From JBLNDG01 sp050261415 (lineage in GTDB: Bacteria; Bacillota; Clostridia; Lutisporales; Lutisporaceae): DNA of 38,545 nt. The position numbers were made by a program, and so were the translations under genes. The notes under the pieces were generated by a model that was given only the letters and a program-made list of their open reading frames with translations, did not search any database and was not told the DNA's origin. Positions 24,773 through 34,011 of the stretch are shown here, piece after piece. Within the stretch, counting starts at the first letter, position 1. Each line of letters begins with the position of its first letter. The stretch lies in contig JBLNDG010000009.1 in assembly GCA_050261415.1 (NCBI GenBank), positions 1 to 38,545 of the forward strand, given 5' to 3'.

Positions 24773-25018
24773 ATGATTGTATTGAGGGAAAGGGGTGGCC
24801 AGGCACTCATAAGGTATGATGAATTTGACCATGAAGGAAAAAAGCATGATGCCAGATTTGAATGGTGGTACAATACCCAGAAGATGAAAGCGGGGATAAA
24901 GATGGAGGAGAACAATGGCAAAACAAATATATACTGTTATGTTTTCCGGGGTGCTTACAGGGAGCGGTGGCTTGTAGAAGAATTTGACCGGAGAGTGCCC
25001 AAATATAAAGTTGTATAG
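24773..25018 (+). CDS. Hypothetical 81-aa protein
   Basis: A small soluble protein of 81 residues, rich in Arg, Glu, Trp and Tyr (FEWWYN near residue 30), with no signal peptide or membrane segment. The ATG at 24773 has AGGAGG (24758-24763) 9 nt upstream; an upstream in-frame ATG at 24722 lacks one. It sits alone between a terminator and ridA. I do not recognise the family. Confidence 0.65.
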   Translation: MIVLRERGGQALIRYDEFDHEGKKHDARFEWWYNTQKMKAGIKMEENNGKTNIYCYVFRGAYRERWLVEEFDRRVPKYKVV

Positions 25019-25085
25019 TATGGCTTTATGATGTAAAATTAACGTGTATAATGTAAAACTTACTATTTATAGGGAGGCATATCAA

Positions 25086-25466
25086 ATGACAAAAGAGATA
25101 ATAAGTACTGACAAGGCTCCTGCAGCAATCGGGCCTTATTCACAAGCTGTGAAATGCGGAAACCTAATATTTACTTCAGGTGCCATGGGGGTTGACCCGG
25201 TGACAGGACAGTTCGTAGAAGGCGGTATACAAGCGCAGACAAGAAAATGCCTTGAAAATGTGAAAGCTATACTTGAAGCTGCGGGAAGCAGTATGGATAA
25301 AGTAGTAAAAGCAACAGTATTCATCAAAGACATGAATGATTTCCCGAAAGTCAACGAGATATATAGCCAATTCTTTACAAAAGAGCAGCCCGCAAGATCA
25401 TGTGTTGAGGTCGCAAGGCTGCCGAAGGATGCTCTGGTAGAGATAGAAACTGTAGCAATTGTATAA
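25086..25466 (+). CDS. ridA: RidA family reactive enamine/imine deaminase
   Basis: A 126-aa protein of the RidA/YjgF/UK114 family, which hydrolyses reactive enamines and imines left by PLP enzymes such as threonine dehydratase. APAAIGPYSQAV at the start, SGAMGVDPVTG and the ending PARSCVEVARLPKDALVEIE carry the family's conserved Arg and Glu. The start at 25086 has GGGAGG 8 nt upstream; the ATG at 25044 has no site. A single-gene unit ended by a palindromic terminator. Confidence 0.96.
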   Translation: MTKEIISTDKAPAAIGPYSQAVKCGNLIFTSGAMGVDPVTGQFVEGGIQAQTRKCLENVKAILEAAGSSMDKVVKATVFIKDMNDFPKVNEIYSQFFTKEQPARSCVEVARLPKDALVEIETVAIV

Positions 25467-25500
25467 AGAAAAAAGGCTTCGTACGAAGCCTTTTTTCTTT
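25465..25500. terminator. Bidirectional terminator between ridA and the carboxypeptidase gene
   Basis: A perfect 36-nt palindrome centred on GTAC at 25481-25484, with GGCTTC/GAAGCC in the stem and A and T runs on either side, so it works for both converging genes. Confidence 0.93.
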
Positions 25501-26728
25501 ATCTCTTTATATATGAAATGTAGCCGCCGGATCTCTTTCTTCTTCTGACTTTATATATCGTAACTATGGTGCGGTATAAAAGGAAAGCTGCAATCACAGC
25601 AATCAGCCAAAGCCACCAGTGGCTTTTCACTTTAGGGACACTTACTTCTGCGGATGAAAGCAGACTGACTTTTTTAACTTCTTTTCCATTGAGGTAGAAG
25701 TACATTGTTCCGAGCACGTCACCCACTTTAACCGGCTTTTTGATATCATCCTTCACTTTTATATCAGTGGTTACTTCTGGCTTTTCAGCTTCACTCAGGA
25801 GCATTGAAAAGTCTTCCGCAGCCACCAGGTTTATTTTTTCATTGCTATCTTTAACAGGTACAGTAGTAACTATTTGATCCTTTTTAAGGAGGCTTGCATT
25901 CTGATAATTTGCAAATCCATATTCAAACATTGATATCGTATCGGTATACATACTGGTTCCTTCATCGGCCATGACAACTGAAATCAGCTCTACGTCGCCT
26001 TTTTTTGCTCCCGCAACAAGTACGTGCTTGGATTTTGTAGTGTAGCCGGTTTTTATGCCGGTTGCATATTCATATCTATACTTGTCATAGGTTTGCCATA
26101 TCAATTTATTGCCATTTGTTATGTAGCTTCTTTCTTCCTGCTTGTTGGTTTTGGGTATCGTGTATTTGACTGTCTTTACAACCTCTCTGAATTTTGGCAA
26201 TGTCATGGCATACTTAGCAATAAGGGCAAGGTCTCTTGCTGTAGTGTAATGATTGTCTTTATGTAACCCATTAGGATTTACAAAATTCGTATTTGTTGCA
26301 CCCAATTCTTTTGCTCTCTTATTCATAAGCTCTGCGAAGCTTTCAACTGATCCTGAAATATGTTCAGCAATAGCCACTGCTGCATCATTTGCCGATTCAA
26401 GCATCAGTGCATAGAGAAGTTGCTCCATTGAAAGCTGCTCGCCGGTTTGAAGGTATATTTGGCTGCTGCCCGGTTCAACCAATGGGGGGTTGACCCCAAT
26501 CGTAACAACGTCATCCATTTTGCCGTGTTCTACAGCTAAAAGACCTGTCATGACTTTTGTCGTACTTGCCGGGTAGTGCCTGACATCAGCATTTTTTTCA
26601 TACAGCACTTTACCGGACTTAGCATCTATAAGAATAGCTGACGGAGCGTCAACAGTCGGTTCTCCAAATACCGGGATAAAAGACATGAACGTACTGATAA
26701 TCAGTATATATGCAATAAATTTCTTCAT
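25499..26728 (-). CDS. Serine-type D-Ala-D-Ala carboxypeptidase (S11, DacF-like)
   Basis: About 409 aa. A signal peptide (1-22) is followed by the S11 transpeptidase fold with SxxK as S55-T-T-K58 (YPASTTK), SAN in ESANDAAVAIAEH and KTG in GIKTGYTTKSKH. A C-terminal PBP5-type beta domain (about 285-350) and a hydrophobic C-terminal segment (WWLWLIAVIAAFLLY) anchor it to the membrane. It trims the terminal D-Ala of peptidoglycan stem peptides. The inner start (complement 26726-26728) has TTGGAGGAATAT upstream; the 25 residues before it are not signal-like. DacF paralogues often act in sporulation, which cannot be confirmed here. Confidence 0.93.
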   Translation of the reverse strand: MKKFIAYILIISTFMSFIPVFGEPTVDAPSAILIDAKSGKVLYEKNADVRHYPASTTKVMTGLLAVEHGKMDDVVTIGVNPPLVEPGSSQIYLQTGEQLSMEQLLYALMLESANDAAVAIAEHISGSVESFAELMNKRAKELGATNTNFVNPNGLHKDNHYTTARDLALIAKYAMTLPKFREVVKTVKYTIPKTNKQEERSYITNGNKLIWQTYDKYRYEYATGIKTGYTTKSKHVLVAGAKKGDVELISVVMADEGTSMYTDTISMFEYGFANYQNASLLKKDQIVTTVPVKDSNEKINLVAAEDFSMLLSEAEKPEVTTDIKVKDDIKKPVKVGDVLGTMYFYLNGKEVKKVSLLSSAEVSVPKVKSHWWLWLIAVIAAFLLYRTIVTIYKVRRRKRSGGYISYIKR

Positions 26729-26977
26729 ATATTCCTCCAAATACAGGTACCCTAAGCGATGGCTTATTCTTAATGCAGGGTCTGCTTGCTTAAATCTTTC
26801 CATGGGATTTGACTTTTATAGTATATCAAAAAACCCTTAAAATAGCAGCCCTTTATTTAAAATTTATGTCTGATTTCGGACTGGTAATATGTAAAAAATA
26901 GAAATTATTATGTAAAAGAAGGAAATAAATTACATATATAGAATTATATACATAAAAACTTCAAAGGAGGAAATTCA

Positions 26978-27604
26978 ATGATATACATGACAAGAACACA
27001 AAAAAGCCTGGCTGCAATTACGATACTTGCAATTGTCATAATAAGCGGAACTTTTTACATAAGACAGGAAAAAGCCGTGGAGATAAACCTGGGAAAGGGG
27101 ATAGAAGCAGAAGTTAAGCCTTCGCCCAGCCCCACCCCTGCTGAAGAAAAGGTCAATGAGATTTTTGTGTACATTTGTGGAGAAGTAAAAAAACCAGATG
27201 TAGTAAAGGTCAAGGAGGGAACTGTATTGGATGATGCCATGCAGCTTGTGGGAGGACCTACAGAAGCGGCCGACCTGAACAGCATTAACCTTGCATATAA
27301 GCTGTGCGACCAGGACATGATAAAGATACCCAAGAAGGGTGAAAAGCTGACGGGAAATGAAAAATATGCCCCGCAGGCCAACCCTTCTCAGGCCACTGCC
27401 CGGAAGAACGGCAAAATAAACATCAATACGGCGAGTGAAAGTGAGCTTGATACACTTTCCGGGGTAGGACCTTCCACTGCAAAGGCAATCATAAAGTATA
27501 GGGAACAAGAGGGACCTTTTAAGGCTATAGAAGAAATAAAGAATGTGACAGGCATCGGCGAAAGCAAGTTTAACCAGATGAAGGACAATATAACCGTTGA
27601 TTAG
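26978..27604 (+). CDS. comEA: ComEA-like DNA-binding protein (SLBB plus helix-hairpin-helix)
   Basis: A 208-aa protein with an N-terminal membrane anchor (about 10-28), a proline-rich spacer, an SLBB domain (about 62-118, VYICGEVKKPDVVKVKEG) and a C-terminal helix-hairpin-helix pair (about 142-206, ININTASESELDTLSGVG). ComEA binds double-stranded DNA at the cell surface for uptake. No comEB or comEC follows, so a role in competence is likely but not shown. AAAGGAGG precedes the ATG. Confidence 0.92.
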   Translation: MIYMTRTQKSLAAITILAIVIISGTFYIRQEKAVEINLGKGIEAEVKPSPSPTPAEEKVNEIFVYICGEVKKPDVVKVKEGTVLDDAMQLVGGPTEAADLNSINLAYKLCDQDMIKIPKKGEKLTGNEKYAPQANPSQATARKNGKININTASESELDTLSGVGPSTAKAIIKYREQEGPFKAIEEIKNVTGIGESKFNQMKDNITVD

Positions 27605-27608
27605 AAAT

Positions 27609-27653
27609 AAACCAAATCATAGATTTTTTCAATCATGATTTGGTTTATTCTTT
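27609..27653 (+). terminator. Terminator after comEA
   Basis: AAACCAAATCAT (27609-27620) with ATGATTTGGTTT (27635-27646) across a 14-nt loop, followed by ATTCTTT. Confidence 0.75.
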
Positions 27654-27667
27654 AGTTGTGATATAAT
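27640..27667 (+). promoter_or_regulatory. Possible promoter of the sel operon
   Basis: TTGGTT (27640-27645), 16-nt spacer, TATAAT (27662-27667), overlapping the comEA terminator and 48 nt before selD. Confidence 0.5.
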
Positions 27668-27714
27668 GGTAAACGAGTTGGGGAATAAATATATAAAAGA
27701 AAGGGGGCAGCACA

Positions 27715-28758
27715 ATGGACGACAAGAAGATAAGGCTCACACAGATGACCAAAAGCTCCGGGTGAGCAGCCAAGATAGGTCCTGATACCCTGGCACAGGT
27801 TCTGTGTCAGCTGCCAAAGTTTCATGATGAAAACCTGATTGTAGGAATTGATACTTCCGATGATGCTGCCGTTTACAAAATAGATGAAGATAAGGCCGTA
27901 ATACTAACGATGGACTTCTTTACACCTGTTGTAGACGATCCATACACCTTCGGGCAAATAGCCGCTGCGAATTCTCTAAGTGATGTATATGCTATGGGCG
28001 GAAAGCCTGTGACTTCAATGAATATAGCTTGCTTTCCGACATGCCTGCCGATGGACATATTGAGGGAGATACTAAGGGGAGGCGCAGACAAGGTCATGGA
28101 AGCCGGTGCCCTGGTTGTAGGGGGACATACTGTTGAAGACGATGAACCAAAGTTTGGCCTTTCGGTAATGGGAATGGTGCACCCACAAAAGGTTGCGGCC
28201 AATTCCGGTGCAAAGCCGGGGGATATGCTTGTACTTACAAAACCTCTGGGAGTGGGCATACTTAATACTGCCATAAAGGCTGACATGGTCAGCGGGGATA
28301 TATACAAGAAAGCTGTTGAAACAATGTCTTATCTCAATAAGGATGCTTGTGAAGCAATGCTTGAGGTAGGAATCAACGGTTGTACCGATATAACCGGCTT
28401 TGGGCTTTTGGGGCATGCTTTTGAACTTGCCCAGGGAAGCGGTGTTTCATTGGAGATATGGTCCGACTGCCTTCCGATAATAAAGGAAAGCGTAGAGCTT
28501 GCACGAATGGGGATAATACCTGCAGGCACCTACAAAAATGAAGGATACCTTAGCGGGCATGTGCATTTTGCGGATAGCATCAATCAGGAAACAAGGGATA
28601 TAATGTTTGACCCTCAGACCTCCGGGGGGCTTCTTATTTCGGTACCTGAAGAGAAGCTTGAAAAGCTTATGGAGAGCCTCCGGAAAAGAAATAAGACTGA
28701 TTTTAACGTAATCGGACGTGTAAAGCTTAAAGGACAATACCCAATAGAAGTGTTATGA
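27715..28758 (+). CDS. selD: Selenide, water dikinase with in-frame UGA (selenocysteine 17)
   Basis: About 347 codons from ATG 27715 (GGGGG upstream). Codon 17 is TGA (27763-27765) in the context SSG-U-AAKIGPDTL, exactly where SelD has its catalytic Cys or Sec, and the frame continues unbroken to 28758. Reading TGA as stop would leave a headless ORF from 27910. SelD makes selenophosphate from selenide and ATP. The glycine-rich and metal-binding parts follow: GIDTSDDAAV, TMDFFTPVVDDPY, ANSLSDVYAMGG and DPQTSGGLL. First gene of selD-selA-selB, the machinery its own decoding needs. An SECIS-like hairpin lies just after the UGA. Confidence 0.95.
27763..27810 (+). promoter_or_regulatory. UGA codon and bacterial SECIS hairpin in selD
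   Basis: Downstream of the UGA, CTGGCACAG (27790-27798) pairs with CTGTGTCAG (27802-27810), one G-U included, leaving a tiny GTT loop with GG at its rim. Bacterial SECIS hairpins, bound by SelB, sit at this distance and show G residues in a small apical loop, as in fdhF. Confidence 0.78.
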
Positions 28759-28783
28759 TAAGGGTTTTAATGGGGAGGTAAAA

Positions 28784-30232
28784 ATGAAGGATAAAAAGCT
28801 GATTTTAAGCAGTATACCCTCCGTTGACGAGCTTTTGAGGAATAAGGAGATAGAAAAGCTAACGTTTGTATACCCAAGGATAGTAATTGTAGAGGGTATA
28901 AGGGAATACCTGAAGGAATACAGGGCTTATATATTGTCATTGAATAAAGAAGATGACATACAGGCGATAAATGATGAATTCCTGATAAACGGAATTATCG
29001 GAAAGGTACACGAAAAGATGGAGAATAACCTGGTAAATGTTATAAATGCTACCGGGATAGTGCTCCATACAAATCTTGGACGGTCCCCTTTGAGCAAGAA
29101 GCTTAAAGACGGCTTATGGCAGATTGCTGCCGGATATTCCAATCTTGAAATGGATTTGGAAACCGGGGAGAGGGGTTCTCGGTATTCCCATGTTGAGGAA
29201 CTGATATGCAAGCTCACCGGTGCGGATGCAGCCATGGTAGTGAATAATAATGCGGCAGCGGTAATGCTTGTATTGAGTACCATGGCAAAGGGTAAGGAAG
29301 TAGTAGTGTCACGGGGCCAGTTGGTTGAGATAGGCGGTTCCTTCAGGGTACCTGATGTTATGGAACAGAGCGGTGCAGCACTTGTAGAGGTAGGCACCAC
29401 AAACAAGACACATCTGCAGGATTATGAAAAGGCTGTTAATGAGAACACAGCGGCGCTTATGAAGGTACACACAAGCAATTACAGGATAATGGGCTTTACC
29501 AGTGAAGTGGAATCGGTTGATATGGTGGGGCTTGGAAGGAAGCTTAGCTTGCCTGTTATTGAGGATTTGGGCAGCGGTATGCTGCTGGACCTTTCTGAGT
29601 ATGGCCTGCCATATGAACCGACAGTACAGCATGCCGTAAGGTCAGGAATGGATATAGTAACCTTCAGCGGAGACAAGATGCTGGGAGGACCCCAGGCAGG
29701 CATAATTGTCGGTAAAAAGGAATATATAGACAGGATGAAGAAAAATCCGCTAACAAGGGCAATAAGGATAGACAAACTCACCCTTGCAGCATTGGAAGGG
29801 ACTCTGAGGCTTTACCTGGACAGCGGGACAGCCATTAAGGAGATTCCGGTGCTCAGGATGCTTACTTACAGCAGTGAAGAACTCAATAAGAAGGCAAAAA
29901 GACTGTATGGGAAATTGAAGAAATCCATAGGCAATCTGTGCAGCATTAATATAGTGGATGAATTTTCAGAGGTTGGTGGAGGTTCCATGCCTCTCCATAA
30001 AATGCCAACAAGAGTAATTGCCATAAACCCTTATAACATATCACTTGTAGAACTTGAGAATAAACTCAGAAAATACAAGATTCCCGTGGTTGCCAGGATA
30101 AATAGGGACAGATTGATATTGGACGCAAGGACAATAATGGACGACGAGTATATAATCCTCGAAAATGCATTGGTATGGGCTTTTAGCAGCTTATCGGGCA
30201 AGAAACCCAAGGAAAGTGAGGGTCAGGCTTGA
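28784..30232 (+). CDS. selA: L-seryl-tRNA(Sec) selenium transferase
   Basis: A 482-aa PLP enzyme that converts seryl-tRNA(Sec) to selenocysteyl-tRNA(Sec) using selenophosphate. The PLP lysine is K298 in FSGDKMLGGPQAG, matching the E. coli position closely; INATGIVLHTNLGRSPLS and NNNAAAVMLVL are also family signatures. GGGGAGGT precedes the ATG. Its stop overlaps the selB start (TTGA). Confidence 0.97.
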   Translation: MKDKKLILSSIPSVDELLRNKEIEKLTFVYPRIVIVEGIREYLKEYRAYILSLNKEDDIQAINDEFLINGIIGKVHEKMENNLVNVINATGIVLHTNLGRSPLSKKLKDGLWQIAAGYSNLEMDLETGERGSRYSHVEELICKLTGADAAMVVNNNAAAVMLVLSTMAKGKEVVVSRGQLVEIGGSFRVPDVMEQSGAALVEVGTTNKTHLQDYEKAVNENTAALMKVHTSNYRIMGFTSEVESVDMVGLGRKLSLPVIEDLGSGMLLDLSEYGLPYEPTVQHAVRSGMDIVTFSGDKMLGGPQAGIIVGKKEYIDRMKKNPLTRAIRIDKLTLAALEGTLRLYLDSGTAIKEIPVLRMLTYSSEELNKKAKRLYGKLKKSIGNLCSINIVDEFSEVGGGSMPLHKMPTRVIAINPYNISLVELENKLRKYKIPVVARINRDRLILDARTIMDDEYIILENALVWAFSSLSGKKPKESEGQA

Positions 30233-32139
30233 AAAACGTTATTATCGGAACAGCAGGGCATATAGATCATGGAAAAACAACGCTCATCAAGGCATTGACC
30301 GGCAGAGATACGGACAGGCTCAAGGAAGAAAAGGAAAGAGGAATATCCATTGAACTGGGTTTTACATATTTTGATCTTCCCAGCGGAAGAAGAGCAGGGA
30401 TAATTGATGTTCCGGGACATGAAAAGTTCATAAAGAACATGCTTGCCGGGGCAGGCGGCATTGATGTTGTGGTACTTGTGGTTGCAGCGGACGAAGGTGT
30501 TATGCCCCAGACGAGGGAGCATCTTAACATACTGTCGCTGCTTCACGTAAAGAAAGGTATTGTTGCACTTACCAAAAAGGATATGGTGGATGGAGAATGG
30601 CTGGAGATGATTACAGAACAGGTAAGGGATGAAATCCAGGATACCTTTCTAAAGGATGCAAGTATAATACCTGTCTCCTCAGTGACAGGAGAAGGAATTA
30701 AGGGACTGGTTGAGGAAATTGACAGAGTAACGGAAGTTGTTGAGGAGAAAAAAACAAATGAAGTATTCAGGCTCCCTGTGGACAGAACTTTTATAATAAC
30801 AGGCTTTGGAACGGTTGTTACAGGGACATTGATTTCAGGCAGTATCAATGAAGGTGACAGGATTGAGATATATCCAAGGAAACTCGAGACAAGAGTACGT
30901 TCCATCCAGGTACACGAAAAGAATGTAAAATCAGCATATGCCGGACAACGTGTGGCACTTAACCTGGCAGGAATAAAGCTTGAGGATGTCAGAAGGGGAG
31001 ACCTGCTTGCAGCGCCAGGGAGTATGGAATCTACAATGATGGTGGATGCAAGGTTTGAATTACTGAAGGATTCGGATAAGACTATAGATAATAGGGACCG
31101 GCTCAGGTTTTATCAAGGAACATCAGAAATCATGTGCCGGGTGGTACTTCTGGATAGGGAAGAACTAAAACCCGGAGAAAGCGCATTTGTTCAACTGAGA
31201 CTTGAAGAAGAGGTTGCCTGCATGAAAGGCGACAGGTTCGTAATCAGAACCTATTCTCCCATGATTACAATAGGCGGAGGCACGGTTCTGGACCCTAATC
31301 CGCCCAAGAGGAAGCGCTTCAGGGAGGATGTAATTGAAGAACTGAAGATAAAGGAACAGGGAGACCCCGTGGACATGGTGGAAAGATATCTTATTCAAGG
31401 CAGTGATAAGTTCCCTGAAAAGAAAACCATAATGAAATCCTCAGGAATAACTAACGAAGTGCAGTACGGCAGAATAATGGACGAACTCAGACATAAGAAG
31501 CTGGTACAAGAGTTCAGGCTCGGAGATGAAAGCTTTGTTTTTCACTCAAAATACCTCAAGGATGTAGGCAGCAAATTAATGGAAATACTTGAGTCATACC
31601 ATAAGCGTAATCCTCTGAAGTTTGGAATTTCAAAAGAAGAACTCAAGTCAAGGCTTTTTGAAGGTATAAAACCAAGGCTTGCAGATGCGGTTTTCAACTA
31701 TTATGAAGGGATTGAACTTATAAAAGTTGAAAACCAGTATGTGTCCAGAAAGGACTTTACCGTTCAGTTCAATAAGCTCCAGTCACAGATAAAGGAATAT
31801 ATAGAAGCCAGATATGGGGAGAATAGATTCAATCCGCCGAAGCTTGCGGATATTATTGAAGCAGGAGGCTTTGACAGGAACCAGGCCCAGATCGTTTACA
31901 ATGCCTTGCTTGAAATGGGAATGCTGGTAAAGGTAGATGAGGATATTGCCTTTTCGAAAGAGGCTTATGCTGAAGCAGTGGAACTTTTAAGGAAGCATAT
32001 TAAGGAGAATGGACCCATACAGCTGGGACAATTCAGGGACATGCTGGGGACCAGCAGAAAATATGCTATGGCGCTTCTTGATTATTTTGACCAGAACAAG
32101 ATAACAAAAAGAGTTGGAGACAGCAGGATACTTTTTTGA
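30229..32139 (+). CDS. selB: Selenocysteine-specific elongation factor SelB
   Basis: A 636-aa GTPase that delivers Sec-tRNA to UGA codons marked by an SECIS hairpin. G domain motifs are GHIDHGKTTL (about 9-18), DVPGHEKFIKNM and TKKD; translation-factor beta domains follow, then C-terminal winged helices (about 370-636) that bind the SECIS. The TTG start overlaps the selA stop. The tRNA gene selC is not seen nearby. Confidence 0.97.
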   Translation: MKNVIIGTAGHIDHGKTTLIKALTGRDTDRLKEEKERGISIELGFTYFDLPSGRRAGIIDVPGHEKFIKNMLAGAGGIDVVVLVVAADEGVMPQTREHLNILSLLHVKKGIVALTKKDMVDGEWLEMITEQVRDEIQDTFLKDASIIPVSSVTGEGIKGLVEEIDRVTEVVEEKKTNEVFRLPVDRTFIITGFGTVVTGTLISGSINEGDRIEIYPRKLETRVRSIQVHEKNVKSAYAGQRVALNLAGIKLEDVRRGDLLAAPGSMESTMMVDARFELLKDSDKTIDNRDRLRFYQGTSEIMCRVVLLDREELKPGESAFVQLRLEEEVACMKGDRFVIRTYSPMITIGGGTVLDPNPPKRKRFREDVIEELKIKEQGDPVDMVERYLIQGSDKFPEKKTIMKSSGITNEVQYGRIMDELRHKKLVQEFRLGDESFVFHSKYLKDVGSKLMEILESYHKRNPLKFGISKEELKSRLFEGIKPRLADAVFNYYEGIELIKVENQYVSRKDFTVQFNKLQSQIKEYIEARYGENRFNPPKLADIIEAGGFDRNQAQIVYNALLEMGMLVKVDEDIAFSKEAYAEAVELLRKHIKENGPIQLGQFRDMLGTSRKYAMALLDYFDQNKITKRVGDSRILF

Positions 32140-32197
32140 GCAAAAAGCGGCGGCGATGAATATAATGATATAAATCATTTTATCGGGGGGCTTATGC

Positions 32198-32548
32198 ATG
32201 TATCCTTTTATTTGTCCGTACTGGAGCAGGTCAAAGAATATTTATGACTATTACATTGGTCCGGAATTACTGGAAAGGGAAGAAAAGACTTTTACCAAAG
32301 AGGAAGCATTGGAAATCGGGAAAAAAATAGGGATAGATTTCAATAAAATTGATCTGGAGCAATTCAGAAGGGGGCTTGCGGTGGAGATGGAGCATGGAAC
32401 CATGTTCCCGCAGGCTAATGTGACCAACGATGACCCTGTACTAACTGGTAAAATTGCATATGCACACCTTCTGGAATTCCCTGATTACTATACAAGATTG
32501 GCCAAGCTTGAGAAGGAAGCCAAAGCATATTGGGGAATTGCCGGTTAA
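32198..32548 (+). CDS. DUF5661 family protein
   Basis: A 116-aa protein. Residues 31-110 carry the DUF5661 pattern: FTKEEALEIGKKIGIDF, LEQFRRGLAVEMEHG, VTNDDPVLTGKIAYAHL, EFPDYYTRL. The spaced Glu and His residues suggest a helical, possibly metal-binding fold, but function is unknown. GGGGGG lies 9 nt before the ATG. It may be co-transcribed with selB, 58 nt upstream. Confidence 0.8.
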   Translation: MYPFICPYWSRSKNIYDYYIGPELLEREEKTFTKEEALEIGKKIGIDFNKIDLEQFRRGLAVEMEHGTMFPQANVTNDDPVLTGKIAYAHLLEFPDYYTRLAKLEKEAKAYWGIAG

Positions 32549-32660
32549 GCCTTTTTTATAACGAGTAGGAGCATTAGTTCTACCTTAATTTGCTATGCTC
32601 CGTTAACGAGTTTCATAAAAGGCTTCCTAGGTCGTTAAGATGCTTCAATAGAAGCCTTTT
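32547..32660. other. Structured intergenic region with competing inverted repeats
   Basis: AAGCCTTTT (32547-32556 area) can pair with AAAAGGCTT (32617-32624), GGAGCAT (32568-32574) pairs with ATGCTCC (32595-32601) inside it, and AAAAGGCTTC (32617-32626) can instead pair with GAAGCCTTTT (32651-32660). The nested hairpin probably terminates the converging genes; the third arm lies in the coding end of the minus-strand gene. Confidence 0.55.
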
Positions 32661-33814
32661 TTACTTTCCTGAGTTTCACTTTTTGAAGGGATTCTTTTAG
32701 ACATGTATTTATATACCTCCATTGCCATGCTGCGGTACGCGGCTTGCACGCCTGATCCGCTGCCCCTGCTCATTACTACCATGATATATGGATTATCCTT
32801 AAGATATATTATTCCCGCATCATTATAGACTCCGTCACCCGCACTTGTGCCTGTCTTATGCCCTACCGGGGACTTATGGCCGATTCCCTGGGGGAGTCTG
32901 TTGGAATATATGCTGCTCTTCAAAGCTTCAGTGAGCATTTTATCATTTTCAGCCCCAAAGGTTTTGCCATCGTATAGAAGCCAGAGAACGTATCCCAGGT
33001 CCTTCGGAGTAGTCCTTGGAGACTTTGATATTCCATACCGTTTAATATTGTTTTTTACTGAGGTATAAGGTGCAGGCATGATTTCGCTGTATACCAGACT
33101 GTTTTTGACCTCCAGCTTTTCCAGAATTTCATTTATTTTTTGAGAACCAAGATGCCGTAATGTTATATTGAAATATCCGTTTACAGAATGGGATATCATT
33201 CTTGGAATCAGACTCTTAAGATTATATTTGGCTTTGCTTACATTATCGGTGCAGGTTTTGTCAAGCTCCATTTCATTATTATTATCCAGATAATAAATCA
33301 CCGCTGCGGACAGAAGCTTGCACGTGGAAGCAGTCATAAAATATCCTTCCTCCGGATTTTCAGGATTTGTTTTTTCGGCATTGAAGCCATATTCATAGTT
33401 AGTTCCAAGCTCTTTTATATACACTCCTATAGTTCCTTTTCCTCCATTTTTATAAAAGTTATTTATATGTTTTGTCACAATCGCTTCTATTTCGTTATAG
33501 AATTTCACTTTTTCCTGTTCCTTTACCTCAGCTTCCATTTGCTCTTCTCCTTCATCATCAGCACTATCCGCAGGCGGGATAAGAGAGGGTTGTGCATCCT
33601 GACCTGTAATGGCTGGTCCGGATGAAGGGATAGGGGCAGGGCTTGTGATCGGGATTGGACTCACAACCGGCTCGGGTATTGAAGTGGGCTGCGGTGTTAT
33701 GAATTCTACGGTGCTGCTATTTGAACTTTCTGGTCCCTCAATGCAGTATGACAGGTTGGAACAAGAAAACAGAAAGATAAAAACAAAAACCAGTCTTTTT
33801 GAACTGCAGTGCAC
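32645..33814 (-). CDS. Secreted class A beta-lactamase-like serine hydrolase
   Basis: A 389-aa protein started by GTG with GGAGGT upstream. A signal peptide, perhaps a lipoprotein type (LFSC, C18), leads to a Pro/Ser-rich linker (about 30-85), an acidic stretch and a penicillin-recognising domain (about 105-385). The SxxK is S163-T-C-K166, the SxN is S210-V-N212 and the KTG is K320-T-G322. The omega-loop glutamate of true class A beta-lactamases is not apparent before RTTPKDL, so a D,D-peptidase-like or penicillin-binding role is more likely than drug hydrolysis. It converges on the DUF5661 gene. Confidence 0.85.
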   Translation of the reverse strand: MHCSSKRLVFVFIFLFSCSNLSYCIEGPESSNSSTVEFITPQPTSIPEPVVSPIPITSPAPIPSSGPAITGQDAQPSLIPPADSADDEGEEQMEAEVKEQEKVKFYNEIEAIVTKHINNFYKNGGKGTIGVYIKELGTNYEYGFNAEKTNPENPEEGYFMTASTCKLLSAAVIYYLDNNNEMELDKTCTDNVSKAKYNLKSLIPRMISHSVNGYFNITLRHLGSQKINEILEKLEVKNSLVYSEIMPAPYTSVKNNIKRYGISKSPRTTPKDLGYVLWLLYDGKTFGAENDKMLTEALKSSIYSNRLPQGIGHKSPVGHKTGTSAGDGVYNDAGIIYLKDNPYIMVVMSRGSGSGVQAAYRSMAMEVYKYMSKRIPSKSETQESKKGFY

Positions 33815-34011
33815 TTTATTACCTCCGATTGCAAAGCTTATTGTTACTACACCAGCAATTAATATATATGCAGTGGCCGGAGGGAAATAAAGTTATCCCA
33901 AAAAATAACCGGTTCATCAATAGAAAATATTTATTTACAAAAGAAAACGGAGCCCCGTTTCCGGAAGCCCGTTTTCAAGTGCTATACACAGATGATTGGA
34001 ATAAAAGCCTG

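Noticed and set aside
25465..25500. Perfect palindrome as a transposon end or protein-binding site
   Set aside because: A and T runs flank a GC-rich stem between two converging genes, which is the standard form of a bidirectional terminator.
27910..28758. SelD as a truncated gene starting at 27910
   Set aside because: The frame continues upstream through a single UGA to a well-placed ATG at 27715, and the UGA is at the SelD active site, so selenocysteine is the better reading.
32140..32197. tRNA-Sec (selC) next to selB
   Set aside because: No cloverleaf or acceptor stem could be drawn here or in the spacer at 32549-32644.
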